64,000 bases of DNA from Immersiella caudata (taxonomy: Eukaryota > Ascomycota > Sordariomycetes > Sordariales > Lasiosphaeriaceae): the NCBI GenBank assembly GCA_030512335.1, contig JAULSU010000003.1, forward strand, positions 5,828,001 through 5,892,000. The letters are read 5' to 3'. Below, in pieces: positions 32,951 to 43,753 of this stretch (position 1 is its first letter; each line of letters begins with the position of its first letter). A program made the position numbers and the translations under genes. The notes below the pieces were generated by a model. The model saw nothing but the letters and a program-made list of their open reading frames with translations, had not been told where the DNA came from and made no database searches.

Positions 32951-35298
32951 TCAACCAAACCGCCCATAAGTCTCATCAAACGTCTCATCCTCCCCAATGC
33001 ACACCCGATACGCAACCTTCGCATACCCCCCCGCCACCGCCACCAACTCAGGGGCCACCATCTGGTACGCTTTCCGCAAAAATATCCAACAGTCAATCAC
33101 ATTATCCACCATGACTCCCCACACTTTCACCACCAACGTCTCCCCTCCAACCCCCGTCGCCAAATTGCCACCATCGACCACAAACCCATACGCCTCCAGC
33201 GCCGCCAACGCAAATCTCGCAACCTCCAACGGCTTCCCGCGCTCATCCCACTCCCTCGCAAGGACCAACAGCAAACCCGCCACCGCCAGCCTCGGTACCT
33301 CCACCGCAGGTTTCTTATACGTCGCAGCGGTCCTCTCCACCACCCCCTCCGCCTTCTTCAGCGCCTCAACACCCACCAGCCTCCCCGCAACGAGGCTCCG
33401 CGTTTGCCCACCCTCTCGGGTCGGTACCAACGTCCTAAACTCGGCGAGCAGCCGCTTCCGCTTCGTGATGACGCTCTCCGGTGTATTCCTCAAGTCGCGG
33501 CAGAGTGCACACTTGCACATGAATCCCCATGTTCGGAGCAGGACTTTTTGATGTTCGAGATAGGGCACCGGCTCGACGGGAGGGGGGTGGTACCACCATG
33601 TTAGTTCGGTGCCGGCGGGGAGGTTACGCGTCGCACGGGCGATCATCATGTCGCCGATAAAGGAGCGGTGGGCGTTGGAGGTGCAGGTGTGGTTGAGGTG
33701 GGAGGCTTTGGGCCAGATGCCGGAGGAGTAGAAGGCGGATTCGGTCTTGGGCTTGGTGGCCAGGGAGAGGTGGGACTGGCGGGAGTTGAGCGGGCAGCCA
33801 AAGGAGTTGAGGGCGATGATGCGGCGCACGAGGAAGGTGTCGATGATGGGCCGGTTGTCGACAGAGGTTTGTTCAACGGGTTGGTAGGAGCCGTGGTGGA
33901 GGGAGGTGACGGTGGAAGCGAGGGACGGATTGTCGTGCAGCTTGCGGATTATCATGTTGGTGAGCTCTTGCTCGGTACCCATGGTGACTCTGTCGGAGTT
34001 GGTGTCGACCAGGAGAGTGACGGCAGGGGCGCGGGAGGTGGTCCCGGCGGCTTCGCTAGCGTGGGCGTGGGCAAAGGCCTTTTCGCAAAAGAGAAGGTCC
34101 CCTGCTGAGACGGGTTTGGTGGTAAAGAGACCGCGTCCGCCAGGGCTGATGGTCGAGTCTTTGATCGCAACAGGACCGATGTGTGTTGCGTTGTCCAGAT
34201 GGGGAGGGCGTAGCTTGGCGGCTCCGGCATACATCTTCCTGAAGTCGTAGCGACCTTGGGTTTCCTCTGAATGTCGACTGATCGCACGGGCAAATTCCGA
34301 CTTGGCGGATTTGTTGTCAGGGTACGCCAGACATAGTTGCTTTAAAACCTGGCAACAATCGCGGAACATTTGAAGACCGTAGAGAGCCTGTGCCTTGCGA
34401 AAGAGTGCTTTCTCCGTTGGGTTCGTGATCTCTGCTGCAGCGTCGATGTCCGACAGCGCCTGTTCAAAGGCCTTTCTTTTGATGAATGCAAGGGAGCGGT
34501 TGAGCGTGATGGCGTGCGCCTCGTCGAGAGAGGGGGAAGAGTCAAGGCCTCCGGTATATCTGCATCAATGTCAGCTTCGGAACGCAGCGGCAGCCAGGGG
34601 TAGGATAGGTTGACTTGCGCTCGAATTGCAGCCCGGTACTTGGCCTGGCCGAAGAAGTCGTTGCCTTCGGTTTTCCACGCCAGGGCTGTCCTCGAACTTG
34701 ATGTGCCTTGCCAGACTCTCGGTATCCGATCGTCGTCGGGCGAGAGGAACTCGATGTCCGACACATGATCAACGCGAAGGCCAAAACCCCCGTCGGATGT
34801 GACCTTGAGGTAAGGTTCCTTGACCACCAAGATCATACCCTCCTCGAGTATGTTTTCGACAGGGTCGTTGGCTTGCTCTTGGTGGTAAAGCTGCAGAAGC
34901 ACAACGTCGCCGCTCTCGTCTTCGACAATAGCCATGATCGCTGTCATGGAGTCTTGGCGGGTAGCACATCGGACGAGGAGATAGCTGCCTCGATGGTGCG
35001 TCTCGAGAACAAGGCCGCGAAGAGGTGTCTTGGTGAGCTCGGAAAAGGGCGTGACGCAGGGCGGATATGATGATGGGACAAAAGACGACGCGATGTATTG
35101 CATTCCGCCAGCCGTGGCAGAACCGATGCCATTGGCGTCGTTGGCCATCGCTCGCATGGTAAACTGGAGAATCGTTTCCATGCGGGGTCTCAACGCTGGT
35201 CGCTGTCCCCTGCGTGACTGAGCATCTCGAAGCAATTGCTTCTGCCTCTTCAGGTTCTCAAAGTACTGCGGGAGCTCGGTGACATCATGTCGGTCCAT
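32951..35298 (-). CDS. TPR and SET domain protein (SMYD-like)
   Basis: Two exons, 35298-34619 and 34559-32951, 762 residues. The only donor that joins the frames is GC (GCAAGT) with acceptor GATGCAG, a GC-AG intron of 59 bp. It links AKYRAAIRA to YTGGLDSS within a TPR-like helical repeat. The start is the ATG at 35298 (MDRHDVTELPQYFENLKRQ). A TPR block spans about 205-320. The SET parts are GRGLFTTKPV (about 368), LNHTCTSNAHRSF (about 515), AGTELTWWY and the post-SET CKCALC. Proteins of this layout are putative lysine methyltransferases that act on histones or cytosolic targets. The N-terminal 200 residues hold a second beta-rich domain seen in fungal homologues. The intact SET motifs suggest activity. 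Confidence 0.9.
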
Positions 35299-35853
35299 CT
35301 TGCCCAAAGAAATGGGGGATCAGGTGTTTGCGAGCGTAGTTTGAGGTGTGCCTCGTTCAGAGCTCGTGCGATTACTGGCGGAGAGCGCTGCTGGTCTCAA
35401 ATACCCGGAGGCCGAGGGAGGGGCTGTGGGCCTCACGGTCAGGATTTTCTCAAGGCTCTATCCAGATTGGCCGATATTCTCGTGAGACCTGAAGAGCCAA
35501 TGAGTTTCTTGGTCTGGCTCGGGTATGTGCGTGCCTGAAGCTGTTTGCGTCGATACCCGAATCAGCAAAAAAATGGGGCGAATAGAGAGGAAGAATAGCA
35601 AAGAGTCGGTCCATAACGATATCAAAGGGAGAGGTCGGATTCCCAGCTAGCTCGGAACCCTACGAAACGATCAAGTCGCGCAAAAGAGACGCAGAGACAT
35701 GAAAGACCCATCAAAAAAACGCAAAGCAAAGTAACCGATGAATCCATCAACAAAGCGTCCCATCCACACCCACACAAACACCCACAGCTGACCACGCAGC
35801 CAACCGTCACCCAAACCCGCGCACTCCCGACCCAACACAAGCCCAGCAGCCCC
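35299..35853. other. Spacer upstream of the SET gene
   Basis: Promoter of the SET gene and 3' region of the next minus-strand gene. No gene or strong motif is seen. Confidence 0.5.
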
Positions 35854-36409
35854 TCAAACGCGCTTCTTCACAAGATCCCCCTTCGCAACCGTACTCCTAA
35901 CCGGTCCAAACGCCCCCACCAGCGTCAAAACCCTAAACACATTCAGCCCTAGACTCACCCCAACATTCCCCGCAACCATCGAGTTCCATCCCGCATAGTT
36001 CCAAAAATACTCCTCCCCAACTGCCCGATAAACAGCATAAACATGCCCGTAATCAGCCAACGAGATAAAAAAGAGATAGACGCGCGCTGTGAACGCGTCG
36101 CGCGTGAAGGAGCACGCGACCGCGACGGCTGCGAGGAACGCGTAAACGTTAATCAGCTGCAGGCTGACGGCGACGGCGGAGGGGGTGAAGGCGGAGGCGG
36201 CGATGGGGTGGTGGGGTGCTTGGTCGGCGAAGAAGACGAAGGGGTTCTTCATGCCGGAGGCGTAGGCTACGACACTGGGGGAGGTTGGGTTAGTTGTGTT
36301 TTTTTTTTTTCGGGATGCACGACGGGGTTTTCTTGGGGTCTCACAGCAAGAGGGGTTCGATGATGCCGAAGACGATGAGCGGGATGGTGGGGAGTGCTGA
36401 GCGGCCCAT
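35854..36409 (-). CDS. DUF7704-type integral membrane protein
   Basis: Two exons, 36409-36345 and 36274-35854 (intron 70 bp with a T-run on the plus strand), 161 residues. The spliced start is MGRSALPTIPLIVFGIIEPL, joined to VVAYASGMKNPFVFF. Four membrane spans are evident: IPLIVFGIIEPLLLVVAYA, LQLINVYAFLAAVAVACSF, ARVYLFFISLADYGHVYAVY and GNVGVSLGLNVFRVLTLV. The ADYGHVYAVY and WNSMVAGNVGVS segments match the fungal DUF7704 pattern (a short IEP near the first span, a GHIY-like motif, WNxMxxGN). Function unknown. The longer unspliced frame from 36726 lacks the IEP start and is not preferred. Confidence 0.8.
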
Positions 36410-36799
36410 TTTGACGGTTGGGAAGAGTGGACGTTGGAGAGAAACAGTTGGGAGGACAAAAAACCGCCAGTTGCTGGGAGGAAATTTGAAGAGGGTGAGG
36501 TCGGTTTGAGCAGGTCAGCAAGGGCGTCGTAAGTTGATCCGTCGCTTACGGGTCTAGCCGCATTTGGACGACGTGTGCGGCCATCGAGTCCGATGCCCCC
36601 ACGTCGCGTGGCTGGAGGAGCGGTGGAAATACATGAAATTGTAAAACTGAAGTCGGTTCGAAGCCGGAAAGCGGTATTGCGCATTCGCCCAGGAGGATTG
36701 ACCGAAATTTTCAGCGTGGAACGCATTGGATGTTGAGTGCTGTTGAAGGGAAGTCGCCCCGGACCCCTGCAGCTTCTCCGGTTTCAACTGGAGTTCAGC

Positions 36800-37700
36800 T
36801 GACTCATATCAGGCGAACCTATACGGATACCTTGGTCTCACTAATGATCCGCCTCCAAACGCCCTGAGCGATCGCTCCAGCAGAGTCAGTTCCAGCTTCT
36901 TAAGCTCCACCTTCTTCAACGATGCAAACCCTCCGTCCAAAACTGCGACGTCAAACTTCACATTCTCCAGACCAAGCAAGTCGGGGTCTCGTCGGATCAT
37001 CTCCTGCAGCTTTGGCAGCATAGGCTAGAGAGCTCGACGCAATTACGATTGTCGGTTGCGGGTGTATGCCCGGTCGGCTTGCGTCGGTCACGAGTGATGC
37101 GGTAAAGCTGACATACGGGTTGGAGCTTATGGCTGCCGGCGGGATGCGAACAGCTATCGACCGGCATGTCCGCATGGTGTCGTCGGATTGATCCTTCAGC
37201 GCTGGCCTGATCGCAAAGTATCTTTTTCCCTCGATACTAACCCCAATCTCCAGCGTCTCAGGCCCGAAGTAACTCCGGTTACTCTTGCGCTTCTGGGCAT
37301 TGGTAGCTGTTGACCTTCGAGGCCGCTTCGGGACTGAAAGTCTCTTTGCCATCTTCATCGTCGCATCCACCGCGACCATCGGATCTACCATGGTTTCTTT
37401 CCGTGGAAGCGGAATCACGTCTCTACCGGGCCGCTGGAGGGCTACCCACCGAGGAAAGGGTTTGGCGACCCGGAACACATTCGTTGCTTCTTGCCAAAGA
37501 GAGGAGAAGTTCGGCGGGCAGTCAAAGTTTTGGTGTTTAATCCCAACGCTCAGATAAATTTCGTCAGCAGCAATGTCAATCAGAATAGTATTCAGTGTGC
37601 CTTGCCTGGTGGATGGTCGTGCGCTTTCACGGCGGATAAGACGATTACAGGGGGGAGTGGGGCAACAACGTCGCTTGGTGTCAACGGCCGACGGATATGA
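36800..37700 (-). pseudogene. 2EXR-like protein relic
   Basis: Minus strand from about 37700: RRESARPSTRQGTLNTILID, AADEIYLSVGIKH, SLWQEATNVFRVAKPFPRW, then a long middle part with YFGPETLEIGVSIEGKRYF. Near 37025 the frame ends, and one frame over the text goes on as MLPKLQEMIRRDPDLLGLEN to 36809. The first part fits the segment after the N-terminal 2EXR motif in fungal proteins (NRESR..., then a short beta strand with DxLYL). The N-terminal 2EXR core (a LPxELRxxIW-type motif) is not found upstream. Likely an N-terminally truncated, frameshifted relic. The family call is weak. Confidence 0.4.
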
Positions 37701-37930
37701 ACTGTTGCAGGGTGGAAGCCTTCGGTCCGTCAAGCGCGGGTCCCGTTCAGTGCCCCGCACTGCTCGACTTGGCCAACGATCTCGTTTGGAGAGCATTCAA
37801 ACACCTGACCCTTCCCTTCGATCACGACCCGCGTGGGTTTAAGCGCCGTTTGCAACAGGAAGTTGATGAATTGCTTCGGAGGAGGTATAGACTAGTTGCC
37901 GAGCGGGAGGTGACGCAGGGGGTCGAGTAG
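37697..37930 (+). pseudogene. Possible coding relic, helical
   Basis: A plus-strand frame ending TAG at 37930 reads as a clean charged helix (CPALLDLANDLVWRAFKHL, then RRLQQEVDELLRRRYRLVAE). It looks like the end of a real protein but lacks upstream support. It overlaps, in antisense, the weak upstream end of the 2EXR-like relic, so only one of the two can be right there. Confidence 0.3.
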
Positions 37931-38354
37931 GTGCCGCAGGGGGCCGGGTACGTGATGGGGTTAGCGTCAAAACCCCCCTTTGAGTGGAGGCGGAGGCCGA
38001 GACGGTGGCGAGAGTTGGTAGGTAACTTCTTTGCGCGGGAGTTCATAGATGTACTTGTTGGAGGAATTCAATTTTGGAAAGAAAACAATCTCAAGCGAGT
38101 TTCCTAGGCCTCTATTCTGCATTCGGCAGTTGGCGAAATAGGTGGTTGCGTGGAGGTGTGCATGTGCAGCCAGTGAAATAGAGCCCCTGCAGCCTGGCCC
38201 CGTTCGGGCGTAGGCAGGCGAATAAGGAGCAACGCGCGTCCCGCGCTTCACCGCCAGGCAACTGCCTCTGCCCTGTTGCGCAGGTGGTATATTTGCACCA
38301 ACACTGCCGACGACAAACCAATCTCCAGCCCTGCAGTCGAAGCGCCCCAGCGAG

Positions 38355-39868
38355 ATGGCCGACTACATCACACGCCTCCCATTGGAGGTCATGCAGCGAA
38401 TTGCGTCGCTCTGCCAATTTCGCGACGTCATCGCACTGAGTCGAACCTGCCGCCAGTTCCGTCATATCGCTGGCGATACCTACGTGCTGCAATGGTGCTT
38501 CCTCAACCAGGTAGCCGCGCCAACTTCCTTGAGTTTCAACACGGCGCTGACTATCGCTTAGATCTACGGCCCGGTGCCGAAGCATCTCCCGGACAACGAG
38601 GCACTGCGTAGATTGATCGCCACCAAACTTGGCTCTCGACAACCAGCAATTACCAACGCGATATGGGCCCGTCTCGCAGCCGCCGCATCAGATCTTCCCC
38701 AGTTTCTAGACGATTTAGAAGACCTCCTGGCGCCCTACGAGTCAGTCCCATGGGACGATGTGAGAATATCGCACGATCTGCCCACACAGCTCACCGCAGC
38801 GGGGAGAAACACGATTGGCATGCTGAGCACCTGGACCGTCCTCTGCTGTACGTTGATGCGCAGTCTCCCTTCCTCGCCTCGCAGTTTCATCTAACACCCT
38901 CGAAAGCCCCCGCAGTCAACAACTTCACCCTCGCAGCCTCCCTCAGCGGCCTAGCCACCCACATGCTAAACCCCGACACCTTCCACTCTTGGAGCAACGA
39001 CTACCGAGCCACCCTAGGCTCTCAAATCTCCTTCTGCCTCGCCATGGGCGTCCTCGGCCATCCCGTCCTTAACAACATGCCACTTCTCGTCCAACGCGCC
39101 TCGAGTCTCTACCATCCCGTCGTTTGGGGAGATACACCACCGCTCCAAGCTGAACTCTCGACTTCCTTCGAAGGAAGACAAACCATCGCCCTCCTCACCC
39201 TGTGCTGCCTCCCTTGGATCCTGCGGTCCGACCCAGGGGTCCAGGTCCGAAATGATCTCCCCCAGCCGCACAAGCTACCCTTGCTTCGCCCCTCCGGGAA
39301 TATCCCGCTGCCAGACAACTTTCCAGAAGATCTAGACGACCCGGAGGCATTGGCGATAGCCAAGTTCGGCTGCAGCGCAAAACACATGGACATGTTCATG
39401 TGTGCGCCCTCCTGGGTGAAATGGTTTCGATCCAACGTCAACGCCCTAGTCGACAACATCCTAGAAGGAGAATGGATGGGTTACGTATCAACCTCCCAAG
39501 GACGAAGCGGGGAGGTGCCGCCCCCGTCGCACGGAATATTCTTCTCCATCCCCGAGCCGCATGGCATCAATGGGGATACGATCCCTCTGACGGCTCTCGA
39601 GGGGAAAGACGGGAGAGGAACGTTTCGTCTGGATGGACATGTGGAGCGGTCGACGGGGAAGGTACGGCTGACCAAGGAGTGGGCTGATTCGTCTTGGCCG
39701 GCGCATGTTCTGACTGGGACAGTCACGCCCTTGGGGTTTGCTGGGTATTGGGCGTATGCGGGGTCTGCGACGATTCCGAGGGGGTTTATGTGGTTGTATA
39801 AGAAGGCGTGGGTGCCGCAGGGGTTGCCCCGGGCTTCAATGAGGTCTGAGGCAAGTTCTGCGGCGTAG
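38355..39868 (+). CDS. F-box protein
   Basis: Three exons, 38355-38510, 38562-38847 and 38916-39868 (introns 51 and 68 bp with GCTGAC and CTAAC branch sites), 464 residues. The N-terminus is an F-box: ITRLPLEVMQRIASLCQF, then ALSRTCRQFRHIA. F-boxes bind Skp1 in SCF ubiquitin ligases. The rest has no WD or LRR repeats that I can see. The C-terminal 150 residues (GRGTFRLDGHVERSTGKV, then WAHVLTGTVTPLGFAGYW-like text) look like a beta-sandwich found in fungal F-box proteins with glycine-rich strands. A target-binding role is inferred. Splice choice is supported by keeping TWTVLC joined to FNNFTLAASL. Confidence 0.85.
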
Positions 39869-39989
39869 ATCATGGGGGGGAAGTTGGCAATAGGAGAATG
39901 ATGAAGATTTGTATGGCATTGACACTTGGAATGGTCTAGCTGTTGATAGAGTGCTGTTGGTGGCTGACCATAGCCTTGCATCGTCATAG

Positions 39990-40545
39990 GAGTCAAGTGG
40001 ACACACATTCTTAGGTAAGCTGAGTATGCTACGGTATTCAGTTCCTGAACACGGTCTTCTCCTCCTTAGTACCTCTGGCGGGGGATCTCTCTCCCCGTGC
40101 CCAACGCTGTCCCCAAACTTCGAATTTCCAACCAACCGCTCATCAATCCCCTCCAGCTCCACCAACAGCGGGAACAGCTCCACCACCTTCTCCCTGAACT
40201 CATCCACATTCTCATCCCACACCACATCATCTCCCCTCCTGTATTCATACAACCTCAACGACTTCAGGCCTCCCGGCAACGCATCCACCAACCGAAACGG
40301 CGGCTCCGGCGTCCCGTTTCTCCAGACATGATCCGCGTTCCTTCCCACCTTCGCCCTCGGCAGCCCCAGCAGCGCCAGAATCGGCACACTTAACCTCTCT
40401 AGCTTCTCAAACTTCTTCAACGATCCAATCGTATACCCCTATACCCTGCCATCCTCCTCATCCTCCAGCCACGCCGACTTCCCACACTCCCCTTGCTCAT
40501 CCAACTTCCACCACTTATCAGTTCTCGGACCGGGTTACTCAGAGT
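39990..40545 (-). pseudogene. F-box/LRR-like C-terminal relic
   Basis: On the minus strand a frame reads KWWKLDEQGECGKSAWLEDE, a TAG, then GYTIGSLKKFEKLERLSVP and ILALLGLPRAKVG, ALPGGLKSLRLYEY, and ELFPLLVELEGIDERL before degenerating past 40000. This is the C-terminal part of a common fungal F-box/LRR-like family (FxxLxxLxIPxxxLLG, then LPxxLxxLxLxxY). There is a TAA just upstream of KWW as well. The F-box end is missing. It is convergent with the intact F-box gene at 38355 and may descend from the same local family. Confidence 0.5.
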
Positions 40546-40892
40546 GGTGGGGTTGCCGTCCATGGTTGCGTTTGTGTCGTTTGGGATGTGAGCCCAGCTG
40601 AAGAGGGGAAGTTGAGAAGTGATAGAGACAGGCTTTTCAGTCCACGCGGACGCCTAACTTGAAACAGACATGAAAGAAAAACCTGGCATCTCAGCAAGAA
40701 ACGCGCGGATGAACCGGATAATTTTGGCCGGGCGCTTTGCATCTGTGCTTTATCGCAGCTCCCGTACGTCTTTAAAACCCTGTACCCCCGCGACGTCAAG
40801 TTTGCAACATCTTTCCCCTCCTCTATCGCCCCTGACCACCTGACGCCTCACCAACACCCATCCCGTATCAATTCCCTCAGCATCCACCAAAA

Positions 40893-41408
40893 ATGCCCGG
40901 CCATGCCATGGACCCCCCCGCCTCCCAGGCGCAAAGCTCGACCGACCCTGCTCACGACGCCGCTTATGCCTGGGCCCAAGACTTTCAGGAGTTCTGTAAC
41001 GGACTCAAAGACCTTTTACTTCACCCCGATCTAAGCCACACGGCGAAAATATGTAGGATCGATGATTTCTTCCACGACACCTTGCACCACCCCATCCTGC
41101 AAAGGGTCTGTCAACGGCTCTCCTTAGCCATGTGTGTACGCTCCCCCCAGGGAAACAGCGCACAGGCGATACCATTGGATATTTTGAATGTCTTGTGGGA
41201 GGTTTTTCAGGCCGACCAAGAGCTGTTCAGCGTGATTGAGAAGCTTAAGACGCTTCCGATTGGCACCCCTGATGAAGAGGCCAAGCTCACAACAAGTCTC
41301 GCCGTAAGCTAGATTCAGCTGTCTCTCACATTATTTCTACGAAAAAGTAGCTGACATGAGGAATTGCAGACCGCATGCTGCCTTTCGGCACAACTCGCCG
41401 ACGAATAG
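40893..41408 (+). CDS. Small hypothetical protein
   Basis: Two exons, 40893-41303 and 41370-41408, 149 residues. The intron (66 bp) has GTAAGC, a GCTGAC branch and TTGCAG, and joins TTSLA to TACCLSAQLADE. The ATG at 40893 is in an AAAATGCC context. The protein is mainly helical (YAWAQDFQEFCNGLKDLLL, LDILNVLWEVFQADQELF), soluble and without a signal peptide or known motif. I do not recognise the family. Clean splice signals and composition favour a real gene. Confidence 0.6.
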
Positions 41409-41890
41409 CTTGAGCGTGAAAATTTTCATGCCGAAGGTGATGGAAGAGGGGGTCGCAATTCTGAAGGGACCGCATAGGAAGGTTGAAGGTTGACTTGGAG
41501 GCTGGATTCACATTGTGGTTGTTATTCTCGGGTCGGACGGAGTTAAGAGATGAAACTGCTCAAGCAATTTCCACGGAATGGGCGGGGCGGGATAATTTTT
41601 GCAACGGCTTGAATGCGGAATTGGAGTTCACTGCGATTTATTGCAATAGAGTATGACTGTGTTGATGAATGCTGCCGTCTTTCCATTCGTGACACGGCTT
41701 ATGCGTGTGGCTAACAGCCAGACGGTTAGTGTCATGGGTGGTTATTTTTGATCGCCAAATGCAAACGGGCAATTTGCCCAGTTGCGAAAACGAACAGGAA
41801 GCCCCAGCTGAACGGCTGGTGGAAACTGCGGGTAACTGACGAGACGCGATGAGCACACCCACTAAAACACGACGCGGCACAAACATAGTG

Positions 41891-42090
41891 TGGAACTTCT
41901 GGCGGAGCGCTTCATTAAGCTTGCGAGCAGTGGAAGTGCAGTTGCAAAGTGACTTGTCTTTTTGGAAGTAAGGTCCGGAGATAAGCTCCATTAAGTACAA
42001 AAGAAACGGCCCCGTTGGGCCCAGAGCGCCGGGCCAATGGTCCCCCTGCTCGCGGTGGCTCGGCTTGGCGCCGAGCCACCCCTCAGATTT
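41891..42090 (-). repeat. Dispersed repeat, copy 2
   Basis: Inverted copy of 7804-8038, about 200 bp, lacking the 35-bp insert of copy 1. The shared ends are TGTGGAAC on one side and CAGATTTTGA (with GGCGCC palindrome) on the other. Confidence 0.8.
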
Positions 42091-43465
42091 TGACACATAG
42101 CGCCGAGAGCGACAGCTTCTTCGTAACCAACCAAAACAGTCGTTCTGAACGACACGTAATGCGAGATTCGTCGCATTATTGTAGCTGCAAGTGGAGGGCG
42201 GGTGGAAAGGGCGCACATTGCCGCACGGGGCCTCTCGCGGGTCTCAAGTCTCAATCAACAGCAGCTACGAGCGACGGTAACGTCTATGACGTGGTGACTA
42301 GGCTTTAGACTTGCAAAGTCGGCTCTGGGATCGAAAATATCGCGAAGCGGCCGGGTGCCGCAGACATCTTACCATTCTGTGGCCCTGGACTTCATGTTGT
42401 AATGTCATGGTCTAGGATGACGGCAAACTCTTCACTGGCTGCCCGTATTACGCATTAGTGAGTGTATCCAGAGGATGCCTCTAGTAAGCTCTACCAATCT
42501 AATTACATCAAGCTTAGAGTCCGGTCGGTCCGTATTCCGCAGTCATCGATGAGCAGCTAATTTGACCGATGGCGTGATCTTCTAGGTCCTCGCGTATTTT
42601 ACGGTTCGATTTTTGGTGGCCTTCAAGGGCTAAACCTTATGGAATGTACCGCATCAGCCCTGTAAGCCCCCTGTAACACCATAATTCTCCACATGCCTGT
42701 CACCGCCTTTGCCAACTGCTCCACTACCACCGTTAAGTTTAGACTGCCGACTTGATATCCAAATCGCTTCCATCCTCACGCTCCCATCACCTCGTAAGAC
42801 GCCGCCTCGTCGCCTTCTGTGCGCGCCGGCCTACTAAAAGCGCTCCTACGGCGGAAAAACCGGCAGTTACCATCTGTTGGTACGTGGGGAATATTATCGT
42901 CAAATAGCGGGTTAGCGCTGACTTTTGGAGGGAAGAATCTTTGAATCTCACAGCCAAATCGACGATTTTGACCTAGTACAGCGTATCTCAGTCACTGAGC
43001 CGTACCGGAGGGTTAGGGTCGAACCGCAATTCTCGTGAGGAATCCTCCATCTTTTCGTTTTTTTCCAAAAGATGAGAATGGCAGTAAAACACCACAAACC
43101 GCTAGCACCTTGCCGGATTAGGAAAAACTTTGTGGCTGCAGCAGCGTGGTACATGGCGAAATCAGACTTTTCCGCGGTTCGGCGAGGTTTTCGCTCACCG
43201 TGAGTCAAAAGAGGAAAGGTGCGCCTTACAGGGGCTCAAAAGGAGTGAAAGCGGCTTATTTAGCCGTATTTTACTGAACCATAGGTTTCGCGAGGACCGA
43301 GAAGATCACGCCCCTAACCATCCAATGTACCTCCCCTGATCCTCGCCTGCCATGTTGCTAACGGCGATATTATATTCCCTAAACCCAATGCCTAATTGCC
43401 AGAACAAACCTTTAAGTGCCTCTCTACCTGCGAAGTCTGTGCTCGCGACCCTCAGAACCCCAGTC

Positions 43466-43549
43466 TTCCTCCTCCTCCTCCTCCTCCTCCTCCTCCTCCT
43501 CCTCCTCCTCCTCCTCCTCCTCCTCCTCCTCATCATCATCATCATCATC
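43466..43549. repeat. (TCC)n then (CAT)n microsatellite
   Basis: About 22 CCT units followed by six CAT units. Confidence 0.95.
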
Positions 43550-43753
43550 CACAGATCCGGCTGAACCGCGATATCTGGCCGGGCCACTGCCTCGATCCGA
43601 GTCGCCGAAGTTGACGGGCACTGTAGTGCCTAGGCTCTGAGGACTATTACCCCGTCCGAATTTCGGATGTTGTCTGGCTACACTGACAGGCGCCTTGCCC
43701 TTCTAGTCGGTTTGGGGCCCGGAAACCCTCTTGATCTTTGTGAGTCTCGCGGT

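Larger units (their letters stand above)
41409..43753. other. Gene-poor stretch with repeat copy and microsatellite
   Basis: Holds copy 2 of the dispersed repeat (41891-42090) and a (TCC)n/(CAT)n microsatellite (43466-43549). Elsewhere only short, featureless frames; the polyArg, polyLeu, polyPro and polySer frames over 43306-43640 are readings of the microsatellite. Confidence 0.6.

Noticed and set aside
32672..33604. 310-codon open frame on the plus strand
   Set aside because: Antisense to the SET domain gene; His/Pro/Arg-rich shadow.
36274..36726. Longer unspliced N-terminus for the DUF7704-type gene
   Set aside because: Runs through the intron and upstream DNA; the spliced 161-residue form restores the family N-terminus.
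43306..43640. PolyArg, polyLeu, polyPro, polySer and polyGlu open frames
   Set aside because: All are readings of one (TCC)n microsatellite.
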